Assembly: GCF_020564565.1 (NCBI RefSeq)
Contig: NZ_JAJCTD010000003.1
Location: 372,001-436,000, forward strand
DNA from: Rhodobacter sp. Har01
GTDB taxonomy: Bacteria; Pseudomonadota; Alphaproteobacteria; Rhodobacterales; Rhodobacteraceae
DNA length: 64,000 bases
Direction of reading: 5' to 3'
Position 1 is the first letter of the stretch; the number at the start of each line of letters is the position of its first letter. Positions 1 through 9,485 of the stretch are shown here, one piece after another. The notes under the pieces are model-generated. The model was not told where the DNA came from. It saw only the letters and a list, made by a program, of their open reading frames with translations, and ran no database searches. The translations under genes and the position numbers were made by a program.

Positions 1-21
1 ATGATGGTGTTCCTGAACTGA
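1..21 (+). CDS. 3' end of a gene entering from the left (partial)
   Basis: The first seven codons read MMVFLN followed by TGA, in the frame of the next small gene. Nothing else of the gene is visible, so no function can be given. The last residues VFLN and their codons match the last residues of the secreted protein ending at 2284. That may be chance or the tail of a paralogue. It is also possible that this is non-coding. Confidence 0.3.
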   Translation: MMVFLN

Positions 22-39
22 CCGGCCTTGGCGCCGAAC

Positions 40-228
40 ATGGGTGAGATGATGAACTACTCCAAATCCGGCGGCGCCAGCACCGCCAAGCCCGGCCCGC
101 GGCCGAAACGGATGAACTCCAAGGGCGCCCCGCCGGCCAAGGCGGACGACAAGGCGGCGCTGCTGGCCCGGATGAAGGCCGCCTCGATGCAAAAGCCGCC
201 CGCCAAGCCGGCCAAGCCGTCCGAGTGA
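40..228 (+). CDS. small basic Pro/Lys/Ala-rich protein of unknown function
   Basis: A reading frame of about 62 codons encodes a low-complexity basic protein with repeated PAKPAKP-type segments and no cysteine, signal peptide or membrane segment. I recognise no family. The start is uncertain: ATG codons at 40, 49 and 52 and a TTG at 28 are in frame. Its TGA overlaps the GTG of the methyltransferase at 225 by four bases (GTGA), a coupled arrangement that supports real translation. Confidence 0.5.
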   Translation: MGEMMNYSKSGGASTAKPGPRPKRMNSKGAPPAKADDKAALLARMKAASMQKPPAKPAKPSE

Positions 229-890
229 GCGCCTCGCCCTACCTTGCGCCCGGCTTTTATGACCGGGCGCTGGCAGACGGCCGGCACCGCGACATCGTCG
301 GCGGCCGCTGGTCGGAAACGGCGGCGGCGCAGATGGCGCTGCTGCTGGACGAAGGGCTGCGGCCCGAGGACCGGCTTCTGGACATCGGCTGCGGCTGCCT
401 GCGGCTGGGCCACCGCGCCGCGGCCTACCTTGCGCCGGGGCACTACTGGGGCACCGATGCCAGCCTTGCGCTGATGCGCCGTGGCCATGAGGCGGAACTG
501 AGCGACGAGACCCGCGCCCGCCTGCCCCCCGGCAATCTGGTCGAAGACGCCGACTTCGGCTTTCCCGGCCTGCCCGACAGCATCGACATCGCACTCGCCT
601 TCGCCGTCTTCACCCACCTGCCGCCCGACGCCCTGCCGCGTGCGCTGGCGCAGGTTCGTGCCCGTTTCCCCCGGCTGCGGCGGATGCTGCTGACCGTCTT
701 CCTGGCCCCCCAGGGCCACGCCGGCCCGCACCGCCAGCCCGACGGCGTGGTCACCCACCCCGACCGCCCGCCCTGGCACCGCCCGGCGGCGCAGGTGGAA
801 GCCGAGGCCCGCGCCGCCGGTTTCACCCCCGACTGGCGCCCCCGCCGCCTGCCCCGCAGCCAGCGTCTGCTGGCCCTGACGCCGGTCTGA
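225..890 (+). CDS. class I SAM-dependent methyltransferase
   Basis: The protein has 221 residues. The SAM-binding motif I is LLDIGCGCLRLG near residue 50, followed by an acidic strand end (GTDAS) and a motif-IV-like stretch (IDIALAFAVFTHLPPDAL). This is the Methyltransf_11/25 pattern. The GTG start overlaps the stop of the preceding small gene, implying coupling. The substrate cannot be deduced. A strong palindrome follows 38 bp after the stop and probably ends the transcript. Confidence 0.8.
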   Translation: MSASPYLAPGFYDRALADGRHRDIVGGRWSETAAAQMALLLDEGLRPEDRLLDIGCGCLRLGHRAAAYLAPGHYWGTDASLALMRRGHEAELSDETRARLPPGNLVEDADFGFPGLPDSIDIALAFAVFTHLPPDALPRALAQVRARFPRLRRMLLTVFLAPQGHAGPHRQPDGVVTHPDRPPWHRPAAQVEAEARAAGFTPDWRPRRLPRSQRLLALTPV

Positions 891-928
891 ATGGCCGAAA
901 AAGGGCGGGGGCCAGCCCCCGCACCCCC

Positions 929-981
929 GGGGTATTTGAGCCAAGATGAAGGGAGCCGCTTCATCTTGGCTCAAATACCCC
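929..981. terminator. 23-bp perfect inverted repeat, terminator or extragenic palindrome
   Basis: The arms at 929-951 (beginning GGGGTATTTGAGCC) and 959-981 are perfect reverse complements over 23 bp around a 7-base loop. There is no long U-tract. From memory, near-identical GGGGTATTT...CCAAGATGAAG palindromes recur between genes in many Rhodobacteraceae, so this may be a family-wide repeat acting as terminator or mRNA-stabilising hairpin. It lies in the 200-bp gap between the methyltransferase and the secreted protein. Confidence 0.8.
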
Positions 982-1090
982 CGCGCTGAGCGCATTCTTC
1001 GCGGCCGCGGGGGATTCCCTACCGTCAGCAGCCTTGACCCCCGGCTTGGCCCGGCCGCATCCTTGCCGCCAAGCTGACAGGAGACTGCCG

Positions 1091-2284
1091 ATGCGCCTTT
1101 CCGTCCTTGCTGCCGTCTTTGCCCTGCTGCCCGGGATGGGCCTGGCCGAACGGTCGCCGCTGTCGGCGGAGATTGCATCGTCCGGCATTGCCGCCACCGA
1201 GGCGCGGCTGGCCGGGCTGCCTGACCCGACGCCGCCCGATCTGTTCGCGCTGGCTGGCTTGCATTTCCTGTCCGGGGTCGAGCGCGCCCTGCAATTGCGC
1301 TGGCAGACCGGAATGCAGGCCGACTGGTCGGAACTGCCGATCCTGCGGCTGCCGATCCCGGAGAACCCCGCCGCGCGTGCCTTTACCGGCACCGATCTGG
1401 TCGATCTGCTGACCGGGCTTGCGGCCGACATGGACGCCGCCCGCGCCGCGCTTGACCGGCTGGGCCCGCGCGATTTCGCGCTGGAAATCGCCATGGCCGA
1501 CCTGTGGTTCGACATCAACATGAACGCCACCCGCGATGAGGGCGAGGGCATCGGCGACGTCGCCCTGAATGCCATCGGCGGCCGCCGCGCCGCTGTCGAC
1601 GTTCTGGACCCGGCGATCCGCTTCGACACCGCAGATGCGGCCTGGTTGTCGGCCTATACCCATTTCCTGTCGGCCTTCGCCAATCTGGCGCTGGCCTATG
1701 ACCCCGGCCCCGCCGTCGACCGCGTCAGCGCCTCGGCCAAGGCGATGAAGGAGATGTGGGGCCCGACCCCGCCCTCGAACGCCTTTGACATGATGTTCGG
1801 CCGCCAGGTCGACCGCGTCGCCATGATCCTGATGGCCGCCGCGCAACAGCCTGACCCCGCCCTGACCCGCGCCGCCCACGGCCACCTCTTGGCGATGATC
1901 ACCGAGAACCGCCGGTTCTGGGCGCTGCTGCGGTCCGAAACCGACAACGCCGGCGAATGGGTGCCGAACGACCGGCAGACCTCGGCCCTAGGCCTCTTCG
2001 TGCCCGACGGCACTGGCGACCGCTGGCTGGCCGTGCTGGACGAGGCCGAACAGATGCTGAAAGGCGACCGTCTCGCCCCACACTGGCGCTATGGCGCCGA
2101 TGCCGGCATCAACGTGGCGAAGCTGTTCGAGAACCCGCCCGCGATCGACCTTGTGGCCATGGTTCAGGGCCAGGGATTCCTGTCCTATGCCGAAACCGGC
2201 ACCGTCATGAGCCTGGGCGCCTGGCGCGATTTCGAACGCCTGGTCCAGGGCGATTCCATGCTTTTCGCGGTGTTCCTGAACTAG
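1091..2284 (+). CDS. secreted (periplasmic) protein of unknown function
   Basis: The product has 397 residues. The ATG at 1091 was chosen because it is preceded by ACAGGAGA at 1077-1084 and begins a clear signal peptide (MRLSVLAAVFALLPGMGLA, cleavage before ERS). The mature protein is mostly helical in composition. It contains an EF-hand-like acidic loop (DINMNATRDEGEG) about 135-150 residues in, so calcium binding is possible. I recognise no named family. It stands alone between the palindrome at 929-981 and the suc operator region. Confidence 0.8.
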   Translation: MRLSVLAAVFALLPGMGLAERSPLSAEIASSGIAATEARLAGLPDPTPPDLFALAGLHFLSGVERALQLRWQTGMQADWSELPILRLPIPENPAARAFTGTDLVDLLTGLAADMDAARAALDRLGPRDFALEIAMADLWFDINMNATRDEGEGIGDVALNAIGGRRAAVDVLDPAIRFDTADAAWLSAYTHFLSAFANLALAYDPGPAVDRVSASAKAMKEMWGPTPPSNAFDMMFGRQVDRVAMILMAAAQQPDPALTRAAHGHLLAMITENRRFWALLRSETDNAGEWVPNDRQTSALGLFVPDGTGDRWLAVLDEAEQMLKGDRLAPHWRYGADAGINVAKLFENPPAIDLVAMVQGQGFLSYAETGTVMSLGAWRDFERLVQGDSMLFAVFLN

Positions 2285-2355
2285 GCCGAAGGGCACCGGG
2301 GACGAATCACGTTAGCGCTCTCAGCCGGGGCTTCGGTGCCGCCGCGATTCGCTCA

Positions 2356-2386
2356 TGTGATCACACGTTTTCCACCTGTGATCACA
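2356..2386. promoter_or_regulatory. two identical TGTGATCACA palindromes upstream of sucC
   Basis: TGTGATCACA occurs at 2356-2365 and again at 2377-2386, with centres exactly 21 bp (two helical turns) apart on the same face of the helix. They lie 113-143 bp upstream of the sucC start, in a 214-bp gap. The layout suggests a dimeric regulator binding cooperatively at the suc operon promoter. The half-site resembles the CRP/FNR TGTGA half but without a six-base spacer, so the regulator is unknown. Confidence 0.6.
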
Positions 2387-2498
2387 AACTGCATTTTCCC
2401 GGCCCGAAACCCGGCCCCGGGCGCATTTGCGTTTGTCGGGACTTGCAGTTCCGTGCCAGAACCCGGGCCAAAGCCACAGAACGACGGGACGGACCCCC

Positions 2499-3692
<1,194 letters not shown>

Positions 3693-3783
3693 GAAAACGG
3701 TTCGGGCGAACATCCTGGTCCTTGCCCTGAGATGAAATGACCGGACAGACGACTGCCGCCACCAAACGGAAAGGGAAGACTCC

Positions 3784-3942
3784 ATGCGCCTGATCCTCGT
3801 TGCCCCCACCCTGATCGCGCTTGCCGCCCTTGCGGCCTGCGGCGGCACGCCCAGCGACAGCGCCGAGGTCTGTGCCGAGCAGGCCGCCATGGCCCAGGCC
3901 GGCACCGCCGACGGCGGCCAGATCACCATCACCTGCCCGTAA
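3784..3942 (+). CDS. small lipoprotein between sucC and sucD
   Basis: A 52-residue reading frame starts at ATG 3784, preceded by a purine-rich GGAAAGGGAAGA. The N-terminus ([19 protein letters not shown]) is a lipoprotein signal with lipobox LAAC and Cys19 as the likely lipidated residue, followed by [11 protein letters not shown]. The mature part is only about 34 residues and has two further cysteines, possibly a disulfide. No function is known. It sits in the 324-bp gap between sucC and sucD. Confidence 0.65.
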   Translation: MRLILVAPTLIALAALAACGGTPSDSAEVCAEQAAMAQAGTADGGQITITCP

Positions 3943-4016
3943 GGGCCGGCGATCCCGACCAAGACCCTGCGGCGGGCCGGTCCCGCCGAAAGAAGAAATT
4001 TCTGAAGGAGGCCCCG

Positions 4017-4901
4017 ATGGCCGTACTCGTCACCGCAAATACCAAAGTCATCTGCCAGGGCTTCACCGGGTCGCAGGGCACCTTCCATTCCGAACAGGCC
4101 ATCGCCTATGGCACCCGCATGGTCGGCGGCGTCACACCCGGCAAGGGCGGCAGCGAACACCTGGGCCTGCCGGTCTTTGACAGCGTGCATGAGGCCGCCG
4201 AGAAGACCGGCGCCGATGCGACCGCGATCTACGTCCCGCCGCCCTTTGCGGCCGACAGCATCCTTGAGGCCATCGACGCCGAGATTCCGCTGATCGTCTG
4301 CATCACCGAAGGCATCCCAGTGCTGGACATGATGCGGGTGAAGCGCGCGCTGATCAATTCGAAGTCGCGCCTGATCGGGCCGAACTGCCCCGGCGTGCTG
4401 ACCCCCGGCGAATGCAAGATCGGCATCATGCCGGGCAGCATCTTCTCCAAGGGCTCGGTCGGCGTCGTGTCCCGCTCTGGCACGCTGACCTACGAGGCGG
4501 TCAAGCAGACCACCGACGTCGGGCTAGGCCAGACCACCGCCGTCGGCATCGGCGGCGACCCGATCAAGGGGACCGAGCACATTGACGTGTTGGAAATGTT
4601 CCTCGCCGATCCTGCCACCACCTCGATCATCATGATCGGCGAGATCGGCGGCTCGGCGGAAGAGGAGGCGGCGGAATTCCTGGCCTCGGAAAAGAAGCGC
4701 GGCCGCTGGAAGCCCACCGCCGGCTTCATCGCCGGCCGCACCGCGCCCGAAGGCCGGCGCATGGGCCACGCCGGCGCCATCGTGGCGGGCGGCAAGGGCG
4801 ATGCCGGCAGCAAGATCGAGGCGATGAAATCCGCCGGGATCGTGGTGGCCGACAGCCCCGCGGGCCTGGGCGAAGCGGTACTGAAAGCGATCAAGGGGTA
4901 G
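4017..4901 (+). CDS. sucD: succinyl-CoA synthetase (ADP-forming) alpha subunit
   Basis: The partner of SucC has 294 residues, the usual size. The N-terminal CoA-binding domain carries [15 protein letters not shown] and GVTPGKGG. His251 in GHAGAI is the phosphorylated histidine of the family. The ATG at 4017 follows a strong AAGGAGG. The last 62 codons are present a second time at 5438-5624. A DUF805 gene begins three bases after the stop instead of sucA. Confidence 0.97.
   Translation: MAVLVTANTKVICQGFTGSQGTFHSEQAIAYGTRMVGGVTPGKGGSEHLGLPVFDSVHEAAEKTGADATAIYVPPPFAADSILEAIDAEIPLIVCITEGIPVLDMMRVKRALINSKSRLIGPNCPGVLTPGECKIGIMPGSIFSKGSVGVVSRSGTLTYEAVKQTTDVGLGQTTAVGIGGDPIKGTEHIDVLEMFLADPATTSIIMIGEIGGSAEEEAAEFLASEKKRGRWKPTAGFIAGRTAPEGRRMGHAGAIVAGGKGDAGSKIEAMKSAGIVVADSPAGLGEAVLKAIKG
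4715..4901 (+). repeat. 3' end of sucD, first copy of a 187-bp direct repeat
   Basis: This 187-bp segment aligns without gaps to 5438-5624. By my count there are 12 mismatches (about 94 percent identity), with the central stretch of roughly 90 bp identical. Both copies end at the same TAG, and each is followed within a few bases by the ATG of an unrelated gene. The mismatches are mostly synonymous or conservative, so the second copy looks like a divergent sucD allele. Confidence 0.9.
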
Positions 4902-4903
4902 GT

Positions 4904-5416
4904 ATGGGACCGGCGCGAGCCATACGGACCGGCTTTGCCAAGTCCTTCCAGTTCTCGGGGCGGGCTTCCCGCTCCGAATTCTGGTGGTTGGCGCTTGCCG
5001 CAGTGGTGTTGACCGGACTCGCATCGGCCTTGGACGGAATCGTGTGGCCGAGACTGACCGCACACCTCTGGCTCAACTTCGGCGATGAAACGGCGCGCAT
5101 GACGGCAGGGGTAGTGGTCTCGCCATTGGCCGCCATGGCCGCGTTCGCCTGCGTGATGCCCGTTTCAGCAGCAATGATGCGCCGCCTGCATGATGCCGGA
5201 TTCTCCGGTAGACTTGCGCTTGTTCCGCTGGTGGCAGTCTGCTTGGTCATTGCCGTCATAGCACTCTCTGTATTCGCATTTCCTACGACCAGGGCTTTTC
5301 AACCAATCATGATTTGCCTGCTGATCCTTGGTGCAAGCCTTCTTCTCACGGTCGTTTGGCTCAGCGCACTGTCGCAGCCCGGCCCCAACCTCTACTCCCC
5401 CCTCCCTCCGAGGTAA
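4904..5416 (+). CDS. DUF805 family inner-membrane protein
   Basis: The protein has 170 residues and begins with the DUF805 signature ([14 protein letters not shown]) near residues 15-28. About four hydrophobic helices follow, with a conserved [12 protein letters not shown] loop between them. The function of DUF805 proteins is unknown. The ATG at 4904 lies three bases after the sucD stop, so it is probably translated from the suc transcript. Its third codon positions look richer in A and T than those of sucD or sucA. That and the flanking sucD repeats suggest it arrived by recombination. Confidence 0.85.
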   Translation: MGPARAIRTGFAKSFQFSGRASRSEFWWLALAAVVLTGLASALDGIVWPRLTAHLWLNFGDETARMTAGVVVSPLAAMAAFACVMPVSAAMMRRLHDAGFSGRLALVPLVAVCLVIAVIALSVFAFPTTRAFQPIMICLLILGASLLLTVVWLSALSQPGPNLYSPLPPR

Positions 5417-5420
5417 CCCA

Positions 5421-5624
5421 ATGACCGAACAATCCTCCACCGCCGGCTTCATCGCCGGCCGCACCGCCCCCCCCGGCCGCCGCATGGGCCATGCCGGCGC
5501 CATCGTGGCGGGCGGCAAGGGCGATGCCGGCAGCAAGATCGAGGCGATGAAATCCGCCGGGATCGTGGTGGCCGACAGCCCGGCGGGCCTGGGCGAGGCC
5601 GTGCTGCAGGCGATCAAGGGGTAG
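5421..5624 (+). pseudogene. chimeric mini-ORF: sucA start fused to sucD 3' end
   Basis: The segment 5410-5431 (GAGGTAACCCA plus ATGACCGAACA) matches the ribosome-binding site and first codons of sucA at 6431-6452 at 21 of 22 positions. It then switches to a copy of the sucD 3' end (5438-5624). The resulting frame is open for 67 codons, MTEQSS followed by [11 protein letters not shown] and so on, including the GHAGAI histidine segment. It lacks the CoA-binding domain and most of the ligase domain, so enzyme activity is not expected. It is best explained as a recombination scar, though it could be translated. Confidence 0.85.
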
Positions 5625-5627
5625 AAC

Positions 5628-6305
5628 ATGGCGCGTCTGGCAGGTGCAATCGCAGCCCTTTGCCTTGTCTCCTTCGCGGCGGCGAAGGCGCCTGCCGGCG
5701 AACGCCCGTTTTCAGCTCAAGACACCATGTCCATCTGCGTTGCGGTGGCACACCAGCCGGACACCGCAACCAGGGTTCTTGAATCGGAAGGCTGGTCTCA
5801 GGTTCCTGGCGACGCCGCCGGCACCTATCACGACGACATCGCAGTGGCCTTCATCGCGGCCCAGTATGTGTTTCCAAGACCGGTTCATGGCACAAGCGAA
5901 GGCGCCGACCTTTGGCAGGAAGCCTGGCCCGTTGCCAAAGGCTTCGCCGACCGGGTCTTGACCGATGAACATGCGACGCTCTTGCGCCACGCAGAGTCAG
6001 GGGCGGTTCTCCTCACCCTCACCGAGGGCACGAAACTGAAGACTGGCTTCTCCTGCCTGCTGGCGGTTCCCGCCACGCAGTTGCGGGGAAAGTCCTACTT
6101 TCCGAAACTCCGCGCGCCGACAGCGCCAGCGCTAAGCCTGACGACAGTCGAATTCTTCTACTCCCAAACCGTCCGCACTGGCCTCAGCGTCACCTCCGCC
6201 TCGATTGATTCCAAGGGGCTGGGCACGGACGCGAATATCCAGACCGGCATAGGTGCGGCTTTCTACAGCAACGTCTCTCATCCGAAGTGGGCTCTGGAAC
6301 CATGA
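5628..6305 (+). CDS. secreted protein of unknown function
   Basis: The product has 225 residues with a likely signal peptide (MARLAGAIAALCLVSFAAAKAPA). I recognise no family. It has only two cysteines in the mature part and no obvious catalytic motif. The start lies three bases after the stop of the duplicated sucD fragment, mirroring how the DUF805 gene sits after the true sucD. Codon choice is less GC-rich at third positions than in the enzyme genes. A 136-bp gap separates it from sucA. Confidence 0.65.
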   Translation: MARLAGAIAALCLVSFAAAKAPAGERPFSAQDTMSICVAVAHQPDTATRVLESEGWSQVPGDAAGTYHDDIAVAFIAAQYVFPRPVHGTSEGADLWQEAWPVAKGFADRVLTDEHATLLRHAESGAVLLTLTEGTKLKTGFSCLLAVPATQLRGKSYFPKLRAPTAPALSLTTVEFFYSQTVRTGLSVTSASIDSKGLGTDANIQTGIGAAFYSNVSHPKWALEP

Positions 6306-6441
6306 TAAGAACAGCTGACCGACAAGGCCGATTCTTCAGAAAAAACATGTATCTGCGGCGAATGCGAGGGTTTCCGGCCAGCCTTGCCGCGCCCGCACGC
6401 CTTGTCCAAGACAGCGGTCCCACCCTGCTTGAGGTAACCCC

Positions 6442-9411
6442 ATGACCGAACAGATCCCGACCAGCCAGTTCCACGCCTCAAGCTTCCTGCAGGGCGCGAA
6501 CGCCGACTACGTTGACCAGCTGCACGCCCGCTATGCGGCCGACCCCAACAGCGTCGATGCGCAATGGGCTGAATTCTTCCGGGCGCTTGGCGACAGCGAC
6601 ATCGACGCCAAGCGCGCCGCCGCCGGGCCGTCCTGGGCGCGCACCGACTGGCCGCCCAGCCCGCAAGACGACCTGACCGCGGCGATGACCGGCGAATGGC
6701 CGGCCCCGCCGCCACCCAAGGACAGCAAGGCCGCCGCGCAGAAGATCGCCGCCAAGGCCGCCGAACAGGGCGTCAACCTGACCGAAAGCCAGTTGCAGCG
6801 CGCCGTGGTCGACAGCATCCGCGCGCTGATGATCATCCGCGCCTACCGCATCCGCGGCCATCTGGTGGCCGACCTTGACCCGCTGGGGATGCGCGACCAG
6901 ACCCCGCACCCGGAACTGGACCCTGCCTCCTATGGCTTTGCCGAAGCCGACATGGACCGGCCGATCTTCATCGACAACGTGTTGGGCCTGACGCATGCCT
7001 CGATGCGCCAGATCATGGATCTGGTGAAGCGCACCTACTGCGGCACCTTTGCGCTGCAATACATGCACATCTCGGACCCCGAGCAGGCCGGCTGGCTGAA
7101 GGAGCGGATCGAAGGCTACGGCAAGGAGATCCACTTCACCCGCGAAGGCCGCCGCGCCATCCTGAACAAGCTGGTCGAGGCGGAGGGTTTCGAGAAGTTC
7201 TGCCACGTCAAATACACCGGCACCAAGCGTTTTGGCCTGGATGGCGGCGAGGCGCTGATTCCCGCGATGGAAGCGATCATGAAGCGCGGTGGGCAATTGG
7301 GCCTGCGCGAGATCGCCATCGGCATGCCGCACCGCGGTCGGCTGAACATCCTCGCCACCGTGCTGCAGAAGCCATACAAGGCGATCTTCCATGAATTCCA
7401 CGGCGGCAGCTACAAGCCGGACGACGTGGAAGGCTCGGGCGACGTCAAGTATCACCTGGGCGCCTCGTCGGACCGCACTTTCGACGGCAACACCGTTCAC
7501 CTGTCGATGACCGCAAACCCCAGCCACCTTGAGGCGGTGAACCCTGTCGTGCTGGGCAAGGTGCGCGCCAAGCAGGACCAGAACGGCGACCCGCCGGACG
7601 AACGGATCAGCGTGCTGCCGCTTCTTCTGCACGGCGACGCGGCCTTTGCCGGCCAGGGCGTGGTGGCCGAGTGCTTCCAGCTTTCGGGCATCAAGGGCCA
7701 CCGCACCGGCGGCACTATCCACATCGTGGTGAACAACCAGATCGGCTTTACCACGGCGCCGCACTTCTCGCGCACCTCGCCCTACCCCACCGACATCGCG
7801 CTGATGGTCGAAGCGCCGATCTTCCACGTCAACGGCGATGACCCTGAGGCCGTGGTCCACGCCGCCAAGGTGGCGATCGAGTTCCGGCAGAAGTTCCACA
7901 AGGACGTCGTCATCGACATGTTCTGCTACCGCCGCTTTGGTCACAACGAAGGCGACGAGCCGATGTTCACCAACCCGGCGATGTACAACCGGATCAAGCG
8001 TCACAAGACCACGCTGCAGCTGTACACCGAACGCCTGGTCGCCGACGGCCTGATCCCGGAAGGCGAGATCGAGGACATGAAGGCCGCCTTTCAGGCCCGC
8101 CTGAACGAGGAATTCGAGGCCGGGCGGAATTTCAAGCCGAACAAGGCCGACTGGCTGGACGGCCGCTGGAAGAACATGCAGCCGAAGGACCTTGAGACCT
8201 ACCAGCGTGGCGAGACCTATCTTCCGCCCGAAGTGCTGGAGGAGGTTGCATCCGCGCTGACCCGGGTGCCCGCAGGCTTCGAGTTGCACAAGACCGTGGT
8301 CCGCCAGCTTGAGGCCAAGAAGGAAATGTTCGCAACCGGCCGCGGCATCGACTGGGCCACCGCCGAGGCGCTGGCCTTCGGCAGCCTTCAGATCGAGGGC
8401 TTTCCCGTCCGCCTGGCCGGCCAGGACTGCACCCGAGGCACCTTCAGCCAGCGCCATTCCGGCTGGATCGACCAGGCGACCGAGGAACGCTACTACCCGC
8501 TGAACCACATCCGCGCCGGCCAGGCCCGGTATGAGGTGATCGACTCTGCCCTGTCGGAATACGCCGTGCTCGGCTTCGAATACGGCTATTCGCTCAGCGA
8601 ACCCAATGCTCTGACGCTTTGGGAAGCGCAGTTCGGCGACTTCGCCAACGGCGCGCAGATCATGTTCGACCAGTTCATCAACGCGTCGGAATCGAAATGG
8701 CTGCGGATGTCGGGACTTGTGGTCCTGCTGCCGCACGGCATGGAAGGCCAGGGGCCGGAACACTCATCCGCCCGCCTGGAACGCTTCCTGCAGCTTTCGG
8801 CCGAGGAAAACTGGATCGTCGCCAACTGCACCACGCCGGCGAACTACTTCCACGCGCTGCGCCGCCAGCTGCACCGCGATTTCCGCAAGCCGCTGATCCT
8901 GATGACACCCAAGTCGCTGTTGCGCCATCCGCTCTGCGTCTCGGACACGCAGGATCTTCTCGCCCCGTCGTCGTTCCACCGCGTGCTCTGGGACGATGCG
9001 CAGAAGGGCCACTCCGCGCAGAAGCTGCAGCCCGACGCCAAGATCCGCCGTGTCGTCCTGTGCTCGGGCAAGGTCTACTACGACCTTCTGGCCGAACGCG
9101 ATGCGCGGGGCATCGACGACATCTACCTTCTCCGCGTCGAACAGCTTTACCCGGTGCCGACGATCTCGCTTACGGCCGAACTGTCACGCTTCCCCAAGGC
9201 CGATTTCGTCTGGTGCCAGGAAGAGCCACGGAACCAGGGCGCCTGGAGCTTCATCGAGCCGGAACTGGAAACCCTGCTGACCAAGGTCCGCAGCAAGACC
9301 ACCCGGGCGAAATACGTCGGCCGTGTCGCCGCAGCGGCCCCCGCCACCGGCCTTGCCAGCCGCCACAAGGCCGAACAGACGACACTCGTCAACGCCGCGC
9401 TGACGATCTGA
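6442..9411 (+). CDS. sucA: 2-oxoglutarate dehydrogenase E1 component
   Basis: The thiamine-diphosphate-dependent E1 decarboxylates 2-oxoglutarate and reductively succinylates the lipoyl group of SucB. It has 989 residues, normal for the family. The N-terminal segment ([20 protein letters not shown]) is the E2-binding region. The core has MPHRGRLN, the ThDP motif beginning GDAAFAGQG, and the C-terminal transketolase-like part with [13 protein letters not shown]. The ATG at 6442 follows GAGGTAACCC. The first four codons and ribosome-binding site are duplicated at 5410-5431. Confidence 0.97.
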   Translation: MTEQIPTSQFHASSFLQGANADYVDQLHARYAADPNSVDAQWAEFFRALGDSDIDAKRAAAGPSWARTDWPPSPQDDLTAAMTGEWPAPPPPKDSKAAAQKIAAKAAEQGVNLTESQLQRAVVDSIRALMIIRAYRIRGHLVADLDPLGMRDQTPHPELDPASYGFAEADMDRPIFIDNVLGLTHASMRQIMDLVKRTYCGTFALQYMHISDPEQAGWLKERIEGYGKEIHFTREGRRAILNKLVEAEGFEKFCHVKYTGTKRFGLDGGEALIPAMEAIMKRGGQLGLREIAIGMPHRGRLNILATVLQKPYKAIFHEFHGGSYKPDDVEGSGDVKYHLGASSDRTFDGNTVHLSMTANPSHLEAVNPVVLGKVRAKQDQNGDPPDERISVLPLLLHGDAAFAGQGVVAECFQLSGIKGHRTGGTIHIVVNNQIGFTTAPHFSRTSPYPTDIALMVEAPIFHVNGDDPEAVVHAAKVAIEFRQKFHKDVVIDMFCYRRFGHNEGDEPMFTNPAMYNRIKRHKTTLQLYTERLVADGLIPEGEIEDMKAAFQARLNEEFEAGRNFKPNKADWLDGRWKNMQPKDLETYQRGETYLPPEVLEEVASALTRVPAGFELHKTVVRQLEAKKEMFATGRGIDWATAEALAFGSLQIEGFPVRLAGQDCTRGTFSQRHSGWIDQATEERYYPLNHIRAGQARYEVIDSALSEYAVLGFEYGYSLSEPNALTLWEAQFGDFANGAQIMFDQFINASESKWLRMSGLVVLLPHGMEGQGPEHSSARLERFLQLSAEENWIVANCTTPANYFHALRRQLHRDFRKPLILMTPKSLLRHPLCVSDTQDLLAPSSFHRVLWDDAQKGHSAQKLQPDAKIRRVVLCSGKVYYDLLAERDARGIDDIYLLRVEQLYPVPTISLTAELSRFPKADFVWCQEEPRNQGAWSFIEPELETLLTKVRSKTTRAKYVGRVAAAAPATGLASRHKAEQTTLVNAALTI

Positions 9412-9419
9412 GCTTCACA

Positions 9420-9444
9420 CCCCGCGCCCGGTCGTGGCGCGGGG
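9420..9444. promoter_or_regulatory. GC-rich hairpin between sucA and sucB
   Basis: CCCCGCGCC at 9420-9428 pairs with GGCGCGGGG at 9436-9444 around a 7-base loop. It stands 8 bp after the sucA stop and about 40 bp before sucB, with no U-tract. It could moderate read-through or protect a processed transcript end. Confidence 0.45.
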
Positions 9445-9485
9445 GCACCGAAATGGCGCCGCGATGGGCGCGGGAGAAAGACGAA

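Noticed and set aside
5421-5624. A functional short SucD paralogue
   Set aside because: It lacks the CoA-binding domain and most of the ligase domain, and its start is copied from sucA, so a recombination scar explains it better.
6478-8763. Long open frame antisense to sucA (and similar ones antisense to sucC, sucB, lpd and the caspase-like gene)
   Set aside because: High third-position GC leaves the complementary frames open. The products are His/Arg/Ala-rich low-information sequences without families, starts or ribosome-binding sites.
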